Part shown: positions 7,439 to 15,451 of the stretch, in pieces
How the letters are laid out: each line of letters starts with the position of its first letter
Position numbering within the stretch: the first letter of the stretch is position 1
Assembly: GCA_964582365.1 (NCBI GenBank)
Contig: CAZOQV010000004.1
Span: forward strand, 1-54,224
Origin: WARW01 sp964582365
GTDB lineage: Bacteria; Patescibacteriota; Microgenomatia; UBA12405
DNA length: 54,224 nucleotides
Direction: 5' to 3'
Notes under the pieces: model-generated
Seen by the model: the letters and a program-made list of their open reading frames with translations, nothing else
Told to the model about the DNA's origin: nothing
Databases searched by the model: none
Translations under genes and position numbers: made by a program

Positions 7439-7648
7439 ATGAAAAAAACTGATAAAATCTCCTACAGGCAAAAAAGCTCCGAAGAACTATCAAAAAATCT
7501 TTTGGATCTTCGCAAAAAGTTTATTGAAACCAAGGCTAAATCTGCCACTGGTAATCAAAAAGACACTTCTATTTTTGCCAAAATTAAATACGAGATTTCT
7601 TTAATCTCAACTCTTATTCAAGAAAAGAAAAATGAAAAAACAAATTAA
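7439..7648 (+). CDS. rpmC: 50S ribosomal protein L29
   Basis: 69 residues from the ATG at 7439. A GTG at 7430 is in frame, but it overlaps AAGGGTGG (7426-7433), which makes a good Shine-Dalgarno site for 7439, so that start is preferred. L29 is a two-helix protein at the tunnel exit beside L23; the LxxLRKxxxxxK pattern (LLDLRKKFIETKAK) is visible. Its 3' end overlaps rpsQ by 17 bases, so the two are translationally coupled. Confidence 0.9.
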   Translation: MKKTDKISYRQKSSEELSKNLLDLRKKFIETKAKSATGNQKDTSIFAKIKYEISLISTLIQEKKNEKTN

Positions 7649-7892
7649 TACTATCGGTAAAACATTTGAAGGTAGCGTCGTTTCAGATAAAATGACTAAT
7701 ACTATTGTTGTTTCCCTTGAATACACTAACCGTCATCCTCTCTACAAGAAAATTGTTAAAAAGCATAAAAATATTTATGCTGAAAATAATTTATCTGCCA
7801 AAACTGGTGATGTTGTTAAAGTTAGAGAAACTCGACCTCTAAGTAAACTTAAAAGATTCACTACTTTAGAAATTATCAAAAAATCTAAATAA
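7632..7892 (+). CDS. rpsQ: 30S ribosomal protein S17
   Basis: 86 residues, OB-fold primary 16S-binding protein. GSVVSDKMTNTIVVSLEY, HPLYKKIVKKHKNIYAEN and the KVRETRPLSKLKRF motif are typical. The start lies within rpmC (overlap 17 bases) and is the first ATG in frame. Confidence 0.96.
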   Translation: MKKQINTIGKTFEGSVVSDKMTNTIVVSLEYTNRHPLYKKIVKKHKNIYAENNLSAKTGDVVKVRETRPLSKLKRFTTLEIIKKSK

Positions 7893-7894
7893 TT

Positions 7895-8266
7895 ATGTCT
7901 GTTCAACTAAGAAGTATTATTAAATCAGCTGACAATTGCGGAGCTAAATCTGTTCAGGTTATTCACGTCTACAAAGGTCATTTTCACAAAAAAGGTTCTA
8001 TTGGTGACATTGTTATGGCTGTTGTTATGAGTGCTATTCCAAATGGCATGGTTAAGAAAAAAGAAAAAGTCAAAATGGTTATCGTGCGTACCAAAAAAGA
8101 ATTTGGTCGAACCGATGGCTCTTACATTCGTTTTAACGACAACGCTGGAGTTATTATTGATTCTCAAAATAACCCTCGTGGTACCAGAATTTTTGGTCCA
8201 ATTGCTCGTGAAGTTAAAGATTTAGGATTTAATAAAATTGCCTCTATGGCTCAAGAGGTTTACTAA
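7895..8266 (+). CDS. rplN: 50S ribosomal protein L14
   Basis: 123 residues, typical. L14 forms part of bridge B8 with 16S rRNA and is the docking site of the silencing factor RsfS. IIKSADNCGAKSVQVI, the VVMSAIPNG...KKKEKVK region and the GTRIFGPIAREVKDLGF C-terminus are visible. First gene of the spc-type block. Two bases separate it from rpsQ. Confidence 0.97.
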   Translation: MSVQLRSIIKSADNCGAKSVQVIHVYKGHFHKKGSIGDIVMAVVMSAIPNGMVKKKEKVKMVIVRTKKEFGRTDGSYIRFNDNAGVIIDSQNNPRGTRIFGPIAREVKDLGFNKIASMAQEVY

Positions 8267-8270
8267 TACT

Positions 8271-8597
8271 ATGAAAATATTAAAAGGCGATACCGTCAAA
8301 ATTCTAATTGGAAAAGATAAAGGCCGTGAAGGTCTTGTTGTTAAGACTATCCCTAAAAAGGATAAAATAGTCGTCAAAGGCATGAATATCTTTAAAAAAC
8401 ACATTAAACCAAGTCAAGGCAAACCAGGTTCTATTGTTGAAAAAGAAAGATCCATGACTGTTTCCAAAGTTGCTTTAATTTGTCCAAATTGTAAAAAAAC
8501 TATTCGAGTTGCTTATCAAATCGATAAATCCGGTGAAAAAAACAGAATTTGCCGTAAATGTAAATCTATATTAAATTCTCCATTTGTTAAAAAATAA
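8271..8597 (+). CDS. rplX: 50S ribosomal protein L24
   Basis: 108 residues from the ATG at 8271, 4 bases after the rplN stop. An upstream in-frame ATG at 8238 would overlap rplN and add eleven residues before the conserved MKILKGDTVKILIGKDKG, so it is rejected. L24 starts 50S assembly; the KOW motif is at the N-terminus. The C-terminal half carries two Cys pairs (CPNC and CRKC), the zinc-ribbon form of L24. Confidence 0.95.
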   Translation: MKILKGDTVKILIGKDKGREGLVVKTIPKKDKIVVKGMNIFKKHIKPSQGKPGSIVEKERSMTVSKVALICPNCKKTIRVAYQIDKSGEKNRICRKCKSILNSPFVKK

Positions 8598-8599
8598 TT

Positions 8600-9139
8600 A
8601 TGTTAAAAGAAACTATCGAAACTACCATTAAAGAAAATTTGATTAAAGCTACTGATAAAAAGCGTAACATTTTTTCTTTACCAAAATTAAAAAAAGTTGT
8701 CATTAATTATCGTGTTTCTGATGCTCGTGAGAGTCAAGAATCTCTTGCTGCTGCTACAGAAGAAATAGTTGCCATTGCTGGTCAAAAACCAAAACTTTGT
8801 AAAGCTAAAAAAGCTGTTTCAACTTTTAAACTTCGACAAAATGATCCTCTAGCTCTCAAAGTTACTCTTCGAAGTGCTCGAATGTATGATTTTGTTGAAA
8901 AGTTATTTAATTTAGTTTTACCCAGACTTCGTGACTTTAAAGGTTTACCTGAAACCGCTTTTGATTCTGAAGGTAATTACAACATGACTATCAAAGATCA
9001 AACTTTCTTCCCAGAAATTAATCTTAATAAAATTAATAAAATTAGACCTGTGCAGATTACTATGAATATTAATGCCTCTTCAAAAGAGGAAGCAAAAATG
9101 TTATTATCAGCCTTAGGTTTTCCTTTTGAGAAAAAATAA
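8600..9139 (+). CDS. rplE: 50S ribosomal protein L5
   Basis: 179 residues, normal. L5 binds 5S rRNA and contacts P-site tRNA. LPKLKKVVINYRVSDA, the IAGQKPKLCKAKKAVSTFKLR loop (in two adjoining parts) and the DFKGLPETAFDSEGNYNMTI segment fit the family. Two bases separate it from rplX. Confidence 0.97.
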   Translation: MLKETIETTIKENLIKATDKKRNIFSLPKLKKVVINYRVSDARESQESLAAATEEIVAIAGQKPKLCKAKKAVSTFKLRQNDPLALKVTLRSARMYDFVEKLFNLVLPRLRDFKGLPETAFDSEGNYNMTIKDQTFFPEINLNKINKIRPVQITMNINASSKEEAKMLLSALGFPFEKK

Positions 9140-9147
9140 AATAAATT

Positions 9148-9333
9148 ATGGCTACTACAGCAAAAATTGTCAGAGAAGACAAAAAATTAAAATACAGTTG
9201 TCGACATCATAACCGTTGTCACATTTGTGGTCGACCACATGGATTTATTCGTTTATTTGGCATTTGCCGACTTTGCTTCCGCAAGTTAGCTCATCAAGGA
9301 GTCCTTCCTGGTGTTAGAAAAGCCAGTTGGTAA
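9148..9333 (+). CDS. rpsN: 30S ribosomal protein S14, zinc-binding short form
   Basis: 61 residues, the type-Z length. Two Cys pairs, CHIC and CRLC, are spaced as in the zinc form, and the C-terminal GVLPGVRKASW is conserved. S14 is in the 30S head next to S3 and S10. No zinc-free long paralogue is seen in the window. Confidence 0.97.
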   Translation: MATTAKIVREDKKLKYSCRHHNRCHICGRPHGFIRLFGICRLCFRKLAHQGVLPGVRKASW

Positions 9334-9340
9334 TAAAAAT

Positions 9341-9730
9341 ATGCATCAATCAACATCAATCGATTTCTTAATTAGAATTAAAAATGGTTACCGAGCTGGT
9401 AGAAAGACTATCATTGCTCCGGTTTCTAATTTTTGTGTTTCCATTGCTGAACTTTTAAAAAGATATGGTTATATTGCCGATTTTTCCGTCACCGGCGATG
9501 TTAAAAAAGATATGACTATTAAATTAGCCTACAAAGGTATTGAACCTTGTGTTAGTGATGTTCAACTATTTTCTAAACCAGGTCGTCGCATTTACGAAAC
9601 AAATTCTTCCCTTCCTTGGGGTAAAAGCCCTTCATCTTTAATCATTGTCTCCACTTCCAGCGGCGTTATGTCTCAAAAAGAGGCTAAAAAGAAAGGTTTT
9701 GGTGGAGAAATTATTGCCGAAATTTGGTAA
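9341..9730 (+). CDS. rpsH: 30S ribosomal protein S8
   Basis: 129 residues from the ATG at 9341, the normal length. A GTG at 9311 is in frame but would overlap rpsN by 23 bases and add ten unconserved residues, so it is not used. S8 is a primary 16S binder. The SLIIVSTSSGVMSQKEAKKK motif and the GGEIIAEIW end match the family (more often GGEVLCYVW). Confidence 0.95.
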   Translation: MHQSTSIDFLIRIKNGYRAGRKTIIAPVSNFCVSIAELLKRYGYIADFSVTGDVKKDMTIKLAYKGIEPCVSDVQLFSKPGRRIYETNSSLPWGKSPSSLIIVSTSSGVMSQKEAKKKGFGGEIIAEIW

Positions 9731-9736
9731 ACCATT

Positions 9737-10276
9737 ATGTCAAGAATAGGTAAACAACTAATCAATATCCCAGCTGGAGTTTCTGTCGTGGTTAATTCCA
9801 ACGAAGTCACTGTTACTGGTCCAAAAGGAGAATTAAAACTAAATATTCCTTCAAAAATTAACGTTGAAGTCAAAGACAATCAAGTTTTTGTTGCTCGCGT
9901 TTCTGAAGATAAAAAAACTAAAGCTAATCATGGTACCACTCGAGCTCATATTAACAATATGTCTAAAGGTGTTGTCACTCCTTGGGAAAAAACCATGGAA
10001 ATAAGAGGTACTGGTTATAAAGCTGTTTTAATGGGTAATAAATTAAGACTTAATGTCGGTTACATTCACCCAGTTGATGTCGAAGCTCCAATTGGTATTA
10101 CTTTCCAAGTCCCAGAAGAGACTAAAGTTATTATTTCTGGCTGCGATAAAACCGTTGTTGGCCAAGTTGCCAGTAATATACGCAAAATCAGAAAACCAGA
10201 ACCTTACAAAGGTAAAGGTATTCGATATGTTGATGAATTTATTAAATTAAAAGCTGGTAAAAAAGCTAAAGCCTAA
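9737..10276 (+). CDS. rplF: 50S ribosomal protein L6
   Basis: 179 residues with the two-fold repeated L6 domain. SRIGKQLINIPAGVSV, the TPWEKTMEIRGTGYKAVLMG motif (in the middle) and the C-terminal RKPEPYKGKGIRYVDEF are diagnostic. L6 supports the sarcin-ricin loop region. After it comes a 54-base spacer, the longest inside the spc block. Confidence 0.97.
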   Translation: MSRIGKQLINIPAGVSVVVNSNEVTVTGPKGELKLNIPSKINVEVKDNQVFVARVSEDKKTKANHGTTRAHINNMSKGVVTPWEKTMEIRGTGYKAVLMGNKLRLNVGYIHPVDVEAPIGITFQVPEETKVIISGCDKTVVGQVASNIRKIRKPEPYKGKGIRYVDEFIKLKAGKKAKA

Positions 10277-10295
10277 TATTTAAAATAAATTAATA

Positions 10296-10322
10296 AAACT
10301 TTATAACTTTATAAACTTTATA
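10296..10322. repeat. short ACTTTATA tandem repeat
   Basis: Three nearly adjacent ACTTTATA units, spaced 8-9 bases apart, fill the spacer between rplF and rplR. No hairpin or promoter is clear in this spacer. Confidence 0.6.
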
Positions 10323-10330
10323 ACTAATCT

Positions 10331-10675
10331 ATGATTATACATAATCCAAAACAACGCCGACAAAACCGAGTTAGAGCTAAATTAGCCCTAAATTCAGGTG
10401 TTCCTCGATTAACCGTCTTTAGAAGTAATCAACATCTTTGGGCTCAAATAATTGATGATAAACATGGTAAAACTCTAGTTTCTGCTTCTACTAAATCATT
10501 AAAATTAGATAAAGGTACTAAAACTGAAAAAGCTACTGCTGTCGGTGAACAAATTGCTATTCTTGCTCAAGAAAAAAAAGTTACTAAAGTTAGATTTGAT
10601 CGTGGACTTTATCGTTACCACGGTCGCGTTAAAGCTCTGGCCGATGGAGCTCGTTCTAAAGGTTTAAACTTCTAA
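10331..10675 (+). CDS. rplR: 50S ribosomal protein L18
   Basis: 114 residues. L18 binds 5S rRNA together with L5. RRQNRVRAKLALNSGVPRLTVFRSN is recognisable in its parts (RVRAKLA, PRLTVFRSNQHLWAQIID), and the C-terminal VRFDRGLYRYHGRVKALADG is conserved. Confidence 0.97.
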   Translation: MIIHNPKQRRQNRVRAKLALNSGVPRLTVFRSNQHLWAQIIDDKHGKTLVSASTKSLKLDKGTKTEKATAVGEQIAILAQEKKVTKVRFDRGLYRYHGRVKALADGARSKGLNF

Positions 10676-10679
10676 ATAT

Positions 10680-11147
10680 ATGGATAACAATCAAAGATTT
10701 CAAAAATACGAAAAACCAGTCAGTGAATTCACTGATAAAGTTGTTAAAATAAAAAGAGTATCCAAAAAAACTAAAGGTGGAAATCAAATTCATTTCACCG
10801 CCCTAGTTGTTTCTGGTGATAAAAAAAACCGTGTCGGTGTTGGTTTAGGTAAGGCTAAAAGTGTTGCCGATGCTATTCAAAAAGGTATCAAAAAAGCTCA
10901 AAAAAGTTTAATTACTATTCCAATTATTGACGGCACCATTTCTGGATCTGTCACTTTAAAATTCAAAGGCGCTATGGTTATGATCAGACCTGGTAAAAAA
11001 GGAAGTGGTTTAATTGTCGGTGGTCCTGTTCGATCTGTTGTTGAATTAGCTGGCATTCAAGACATTGTCAGTAAAATTGTTGGTTCTAAAAATAAATCAA
11101 TTAATGTTTGGGCTGCTTTAAAAGCTCTTGAAACCCTCAAAAAATAA
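10680..11147 (+). CDS. rpsE: 30S ribosomal protein S5
   Basis: 155 residues. S5 sits at the mRNA entry site and affects decoding accuracy. RVSKKTKGGNQIHFTALVV and GVGLGKAKSVADAIQKGIKKA are the dsRBD-like and core motifs. It is followed after 2 bases by rplO; rpmD (L30), which lies here in most bacteria, is absent. Confidence 0.97.
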   Translation: MDNNQRFQKYEKPVSEFTDKVVKIKRVSKKTKGGNQIHFTALVVSGDKKNRVGVGLGKAKSVADAIQKGIKKAQKSLITIPIIDGTISGSVTLKFKGAMVMIRPGKKGSGLIVGGPVRSVVELAGIQDIVSKIVGSKNKSINVWAALKALETLKK

Positions 11148-11149
11148 CT

Positions 11150-11599
11150 ATGGAAATTTTAACTAAATTAACCAAAATAACTACCAAATCAGCTCGTCGT
11201 CTCGGTCGAGGTATTGGTTCAGGCAATGGTGGCCACACTGTTGGTCGTGGTGCTAAAGGTGATAATGCTCGAGGTAAAACCGCTTTAACTTTTGCTGGTA
11301 CTAAAATTAAAAAATCATGGATTAAAAGACTTCCATTTTTAAGGGGTAAACATCGTCTTGAAAATCGAAAAAATATTGCCAACGTCAGTTTAGCCCAAAT
11401 CAACAAATGGTTTAAAGCTAATGAAGTTGTTGATACTGCTTCACTTTCAAAAAAATCTAAAATCACTTTAAAAAAATTACATGCTGGTTTTAAAATTCTA
11501 GCTACTGGTGATATTACTAAAGCTTTAACAGTCAAAGGAATTGTTCTTTCCGAAGTTGCTAAAAAGAAAATTATAGCCGCTGGTGGTATTATAGAATAA
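11150..11599 (+). CDS. rplO: 50S ribosomal protein L15
   Basis: 149 residues. The Gly/Arg-rich N-terminal part (RRLGRGIGSGNGGHTVGRG) that threads into 23S rRNA is typical. It directly follows rpsE and its stop overlaps the secY start by one base (TAATG), so secY is probably translated by re-initiation. Confidence 0.97.
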   Translation: MEILTKLTKITTKSARRLGRGIGSGNGGHTVGRGAKGDNARGKTALTFAGTKIKKSWIKRLPFLRGKHRLENRKNIANVSLAQINKWFKANEVVDTASLSKKSKITLKKLHAGFKILATGDITKALTVKGIVLSEVAKKKIIAAGGIIE

Positions 11600-12879
11600 T
11601 GAACCTAATAGCTAAATCACTTCTTCTTTATGTTGAGGGTCTTAGAACCCCTCTTTTTAGGAAAAAATTTACTATTACCATCTTAATTTTAGTTCTTTTC
11701 CGTTTTATTGCTCATATTCCGGTTCCAGGTGTCAATCTAACTCTCCTAAAACAGTTTTTTTCTCAAAATCAATTTTTAGCTTTATTAGACATGTTTTCTG
11801 GTGGCACTTTAGCTAATTTTTCTATTGCTGCCCTTGGTCTTTCTCCCTACATCAATGCTTCAGTTATGATGCAACTTTTAGCTTTAGTCGTTCCTAAAAT
11901 TGAAGAACTTCAAAAAGAGGGGGAATATGGTCGAGCTAAAATTAATCAATATACCCGTATTGCTACCATTCCTTTTGCCATTATTAATGGTTTTGGTATG
12001 CTCACTATTTTAAAATCGCAAAACATTATTACCAATTTCAATCCTCTTCTGATTGTCGGTGTTGTTTTAAGCATGTTGGCTGGTACTATGATTATGATTT
12101 TCTTGGGTGAAATGATTAACATCTATGGCGTCGGTAATGGAATTTCTATGATTATTTTTGCTGGTATCATCTCTCGTTTACCTGTCAGTTTAGTTCAAAC
12201 CTTAAAAGTCACTGATTTTTCTGATCCTCAAAATACTTTAAATATATTAATATTAACTGCCATGGCCCTGGCTTTAATCTTTTGTATTGTCTTAATTGAA
12301 GAAGCTATTCTTAGAGTTCCTATAAATTATGCCAAAAGGGGACAGAGTACCTATCTTCCAATAAAAGTTAATACTGCCGGTGTTATGCCTATTATTTTCG
12401 CTGTTTCTTTGGCCACTGTTCCTTCCCTGTTGGGTCAATTTCTTGGCAAAGTCCCTAATCAATTTATTGCTTCTGCCGCCACCACTATTGGTAAAATTTT
12501 TGCTACCACCGGTTATTTTTATATGGTTTTCTATTTTTTACTCGTATTAGGTTTCACTTTTTTCTACACTTCGGTTGTTTTTAAACCAAAAGATATTGCC
12601 GATGAATTAAGAAAATCAGGCGGTTTTATTCCTGGTATTCGCCCTGGCATTTCTACAGAAAAACGTTTTAATTATTTAATAAAAAGAGTTTCCGTTGTTG
12701 GATCTATTTTTTTAGGTTTGATTGCCGTTGCTCCTTCCATCGTTCAAAAAATTACCGGCATCACTACTCTTTCTATTGGTGGTACCAGTGTTCTTATCGT
12801 TGTTTCTGTTGTTATTGGCTTAACCAGAAAAATAGAAAATGTCGTTCAAACCCAAAACTACGACAAATTATCTTATTAA
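11599..12879 (+). CDS. secY: preprotein translocase subunit SecY
   Basis: 426 residues with ten predicted membrane segments; the channel of the Sec translocase. FRFIAHIPVPGVN (first segment), the plug region SGGTLANFSIAALGLSPYI, and the cytoplasmic loops around NYAKRGQ and FKPKDIADELRKSGGFIPGIRPG are family signatures. Co-factors secD and secF are at 33414-35690. It overlaps rplO by one base. Confidence 0.98.
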   Translation: MNLIAKSLLLYVEGLRTPLFRKKFTITILILVLFRFIAHIPVPGVNLTLLKQFFSQNQFLALLDMFSGGTLANFSIAALGLSPYINASVMMQLLALVVPKIEELQKEGEYGRAKINQYTRIATIPFAIINGFGMLTILKSQNIITNFNPLLIVGVVLSMLAGTMIMIFLGEMINIYGVGNGISMIIFAGIISRLPVSLVQTLKVTDFSDPQNTLNILILTAMALALIFCIVLIEEAILRVPINYAKRGQSTYLPIKVNTAGVMPIIFAVSLATVPSLLGQFLGKVPNQFIASAATTIGKIFATTGYFYMVFYFLLVLGFTFFYTSVVFKPKDIADELRKSGGFIPGIRPGISTEKRFNYLIKRVSVVGSIFLGLIAVAPSIVQKITGITTLSIGGTSVLIVVSVVIGLTRKIENVVQTQNYDKLSY

Positions 12880-12885
12880 ATATTA

Positions 12886-12906
12886 TTAATTATTAATTAT
12901 TAATTA
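12886..12906. repeat. TTAATTA heptanucleotide repeat x3
   Basis: Three perfect tandem TTAATTA units in the spacer between secY and adk. The same 7-base period is found before infA, rfbA and the HU-like gene and after the exonuclease gene. Confidence 0.75.
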
Positions 12907-12913
12907 AAAAACC

Positions 12914-13495
12914 ATGGCTCTAAATTTATTCATAATTGGTCCCTCAGGCTGTGGTAAATCCACTCAGGCTAAATTGATTGCCGAAAAATATGGACTCGTT
13001 CACTTATCTATGGGTCAGTTTCTTCGCGATGAGATTGCCACTGCCTCTGAACTTGGCTTAAAAGCCCAATCATTCGTTGATAACGGTAATTTAGTTCCTG
13101 ACGAAATTGCTTTTCCAATTTTAATCGCCAACTTAACTAAAATTAATAATCAAAATTTTATTATTGATGGTTTTCCTCGAATTCTAGATCAAGGTAAGTT
13201 TATCGAAAATTATCTTATCGATCAAAACCATCCTGTTGATCTAATTATTCATCTCGACGTTACTTTTGAGGAAATTCAAAATCGTCGAGTTAAATTAGGA
13301 ATTAATTTTCAAGATCAAGACAGAACCGACAATACCCCCGAAGCTATAACTGATCGTCAAGAATTCTATAATAATAACAATGGTTTAATTATGGATTATT
13401 TTCAATCCAAAAATCTCTTACTTAGAGTCGACGGCAATCGTCCTATTGAATCAATTTTTCAGGATATTTCTGATAAAATTGATAAACTAAAGTAA
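12914..13495 (+). CDS. adk: adenylate kinase
   Basis: 193 residues, the short form without the zinc LID. It interconverts ATP+AMP and 2 ADP. The P-loop is GPSGCGKST (residues 9-17; most adk have GxPGxGKGT), the AMP-binding region contains LSMGQFLRDEI and the conserved DGFPR (about 88-92). The LID is reduced, with Arg residues around QDRTDNTPEAITDR. Its position after secY is the classical one. map, usually next, is missing. Confidence 0.92.
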   Translation: MALNLFIIGPSGCGKSTQAKLIAEKYGLVHLSMGQFLRDEIATASELGLKAQSFVDNGNLVPDEIAFPILIANLTKINNQNFIIDGFPRILDQGKFIENYLIDQNHPVDLIIHLDVTFEEIQNRRVKLGINFQDQDRTDNTPEAITDRQEFYNNNNGLIMDYFQSKNLLLRVDGNRPIESIFQDISDKIDKLK

Positions 13496-13523
13496 TTTAA
13501 AATTAAAAACATTAAAAAATTGA

Positions 13524-13558
13524 TTAAAAATTAAAAATTTTAAATTAAAAATTATTAA
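13524..13558. repeat. TTAAAAA-type heptanucleotide repeat x5
   Basis: TTAAAAA, TTAAAAA, TTTTAAA, TTAAAAA, TTATTAA in register, filling the spacer before infA. No other signal is seen in the 66-base spacer. Confidence 0.65.
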
Positions 13559-13561
13559 CAA

Positions 13562-13765
13562 ATGAAAGAACCAACTGTCAAAGGTCAAGTAACCGAAATC
13601 TTGCCTAATTCCCTATTTCGAGTTAAACTCGAGAACGGTAATATTATTATTGGTCATTTAGCCGGAAAACTTCGAATGCACCACATTCGTGTTATGGCCG
13701 GAGATAATGTTTCTTTAGTCCTTAGCCCAGAAGGAGAAAAAGGTAGAATTGTCTACCGAATATAA
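13562..13765 (+). CDS. infA: translation initiation factor IF-1
   Basis: 67 residues, slightly shorter than the usual 71-72. A single OB-fold that binds the 30S A site during initiation. VKGQVTEILPNSLFRVKLENG and the HIRVMAGDNVSLVLSP segment match the family. There is no Shine-Dalgarno site. It is followed by an independent promoter for rpmJ. Confidence 0.96.
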   Translation: MKEPTVKGQVTEILPNSLFRVKLENGNIIIGHLAGKLRMHHIRVMAGDNVSLVLSPEGEKGRIVYRI

Positions 13766-13779
13766 ATTAAATTTACTCT

Positions 13780-13808
13780 TTGATATTGTTCCCTTTTTAG
13801 GGTACAAT
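13780..13808 (+). promoter_or_regulatory. internal promoter for rpmJ-rpsM-rpsK-rpsD-rpoA
   Basis: TTGATA (13780-13785), a 17-base spacer, TACAAT (13803-13808); 16 bases then lead to the rpmJ ATG. This is one of the best sigma-70-type promoters in the window and would let the alpha-operon part be expressed separately from the S10/spc part. Confidence 0.8.
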
Positions 13809-13824
13809 ATCCAAGTTTCAATAT

Positions 13825-13938
13825 ATGAAAGTAAAATCTAGTATTAAATGTCGATGCAAAAATTGTAAAATAGTTCTCCGAAGGGGAGTTCGACGTGTTA
13901 TTTGTTCTACTAAAAGACATAACCAAAAACAAGGTTAA
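13825..13938 (+). CDS. rpmJ: 50S ribosomal protein L36
   Basis: 37 residues. The zinc ligands are C11, C14, C27 and H32 (CKNC ... ICSTKRH), with an extra Cys at position 9. RRGVRRVICSTKRHNQKQG is the family's C-terminus. L36 binds domain V/VI regions of 23S rRNA at a late assembly stage. It starts 16 bases after its own promoter's -10 and ends 7 bases before rpsM. Confidence 0.95.
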   Translation: MKVKSSIKCRCKNCKIVLRRGVRRVICSTKRHNQKQG

Positions 13939-13945
13939 ATAAAAT

Positions 13946-14365
13946 ATGAGAATTGTTGGCGTTGAAATTCCAGATAATGAAAGAGCAGAAATAGGATTAA
14001 CTCGTTTTTTTGGCATTGGTCGAACCAATGTTAAAGAATTGGCCAAAAAAGCTAATATCAATTTAGATACTAGAATTAAGGATCTTTCTCGTGACGATGT
14101 TTCTAATTTGATGAAAGCTCTTGAAACGTTTGTTGTTGAAGGTGATCTTAAAAAAGAAATTCGTGAAAATATTGATCGTTTAAAAGCAATCAAATCTTAT
14201 CGTGGCATTCGCCATATTGTTAGTTTACCAGTCCGCGGCCAAAGAACCAAAACTAATGCTCGTATCCGTAAGGGTAAGAAAAAGACAGTTGGTTCATTAA
14301 CCAAAGAAGCTTGGGCAAAAATTGAATCTCAACAAAAAGCTGCAAGCATTACTTCTAATAAATAA
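13946..14365 (+). CDS. rpsM: 30S ribosomal protein S13
   Basis: 139 residues, longer than the usual 118-125 owing to a C-terminal tail after the conserved basic part. S13 is in the 30S head and touches the P-site tRNA. MRIVGVEIPDNERAEIGLT and the RGIRHIVSLPVRGQRTKTNAR motif are clear, the latter ending in the conserved TNAR. Confidence 0.97.
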   Translation: MRIVGVEIPDNERAEIGLTRFFGIGRTNVKELAKKANINLDTRIKDLSRDDVSNLMKALETFVVEGDLKKEIRENIDRLKAIKSYRGIRHIVSLPVRGQRTKTNARIRKGKKKTVGSLTKEAWAKIESQQKAASITSNK

Positions 14366-14376
14366 TTAATCTAAAA

Positions 14377-14796
14377 ATGGCAGAAAAAAATATCAAAACA
14401 AACACTAGCTCTACTACCGCTTCCGTCAAAAAGAAAACATTTAAAAATATTGCTGAAGGCCGACTTTATATTCAATCAACTTTTAACAATACTATTGTTA
14501 CTGTTACTGACAATAAAGGTAAAGCCCTTGCTTGGTCAAGTGCTGGTAACTGTGGATTTAAAGGAGCTAGAAAATCTACTCCATTTGCTGCCACTACTGC
14601 TATCGAAAAGACCTTAGAAGAGGCAAAAAAACATGGTGTTAAAAAATTAGCAGTTTATTTAAAAGGTCCAGGATCGGGTCGAGATGCTGCTCTCAGATAT
14701 CTTCGCACCAAAAGAGATTTTGATGTAGATATGATTTCTGATATCACTCCCATCCCACATAATGGTCCACGCCCTCCAAAACAAAGAAGAGTTTAA
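14377..14796 (+). CDS. rpsK: 30S ribosomal protein S11
   Basis: 139 residues with a Thr/Ser/Lys-rich N-terminal extension of about 20. S11 forms the platform with S18 and S21. IQSTFNNTIVTVTDNKG, WSSAGNCGFKGARKSTPFAA and the C-terminal DITPIPHNGPRPPKQRR identify it. Confidence 0.97.
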   Translation: MAEKNIKTNTSSTTASVKKKTFKNIAEGRLYIQSTFNNTIVTVTDNKGKALAWSSAGNCGFKGARKSTPFAATTAIEKTLEEAKKHGVKKLAVYLKGPGSGRDAALRYLRTKRDFDVDMISDITPIPHNGPRPPKQRRV

Positions 14797-14806
14797 TTAA
14801 AAAAAT

Positions 14807-15439
14807 ATGTCAAGAATAACTTTAAATACAAAATGTCGACTCTGCCGAGCTGCTGGTGCCAAACTTTATCTAAAAGGAATCCGCTGTAATTCTGCCAAGT
14901 GTCCTATCGAGAAAAAAGGTGCTGTTAAACCCGGTATGCATGGTGTTAAAGGTGGTAGTAAACCAACAGACTACGGTATTCAACTTCGTGCTAAACAAAA
15001 AGCTAAAAGAATCTACGGTGTCCAAGAAACTCAATTCCGTAATTACTATCTCAATGCTAAAAAAATTAAAGGCTTAGTTGGTGATAATTTAATGATTTTT
15101 CTCGAAAAGAGATTGGATAATGTCATTTTTGCAGCTGGTTTAGTTTTGTCTAAATCACTTGCTAAACAAATAATTAGCCATAAACATGTTTTAGTTAATG
15201 ATAAAGTTTTAAACATTGCTTCTTACCAAACCAAAATTGGCGACGTCATCAGTTTTGATAATAAAACAGCCAATACTTATAAGGAAAATGTTCCTGCCTC
15301 AGAACCCGATTTCAAAGCCCCACAATGGCTTGATTTAAACAAAAAGAACTTTACTGTCAAAGTCATTTCTACTCCAGTTGTGGAAGAAATTGGCCATGAC
15401 ATTGATGTCAATTTAATAATTGAATATTATTCAAGATAA
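14807..15439 (+). CDS. rpsD: 30S ribosomal protein S4, zinc-type
   Basis: 210 residues. S4 starts 30S assembly. The N-terminus has four Cys residues (CRLC at 11-14, then two further Cys around 27-32), as in zinc-binding S4. The S4 RNA-binding domain is at about residues 98-160 (FLEKRLDNVIFAAGL, HKHVLVNDKVLNIASYQTK). It is followed after 12 bases by rpoA, which carries its own Shine-Dalgarno site. Confidence 0.97.
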   Translation: MSRITLNTKCRLCRAAGAKLYLKGIRCNSAKCPIEKKGAVKPGMHGVKGGSKPTDYGIQLRAKQKAKRIYGVQETQFRNYYLNAKKIKGLVGDNLMIFLEKRLDNVIFAAGLVLSKSLAKQIISHKHVLVNDKVLNIASYQTKIGDVISFDNKTANTYKENVPASEPDFKAPQWLDLNKKNFTVKVISTPVVEEIGHDIDVNLIIEYYSR

Positions 15440-15451
15440 CAAAGGAGCTAT

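Noticed and set aside
8238..8270. Earlier start for rplX
   Set aside because: It overlaps rplN and adds unconserved residues before the normal L24 N-terminus.
9311..9340. GTG start for rpsH inside rpsN
   Set aside because: The ATG at 9341 gives the normal S8 length, and the extra residues are not conserved.
13825..13938. Spacer of 180 bases between infA and rpsM without a gene
   Set aside because: It holds the short rpmJ (L36) gene and its promoter.
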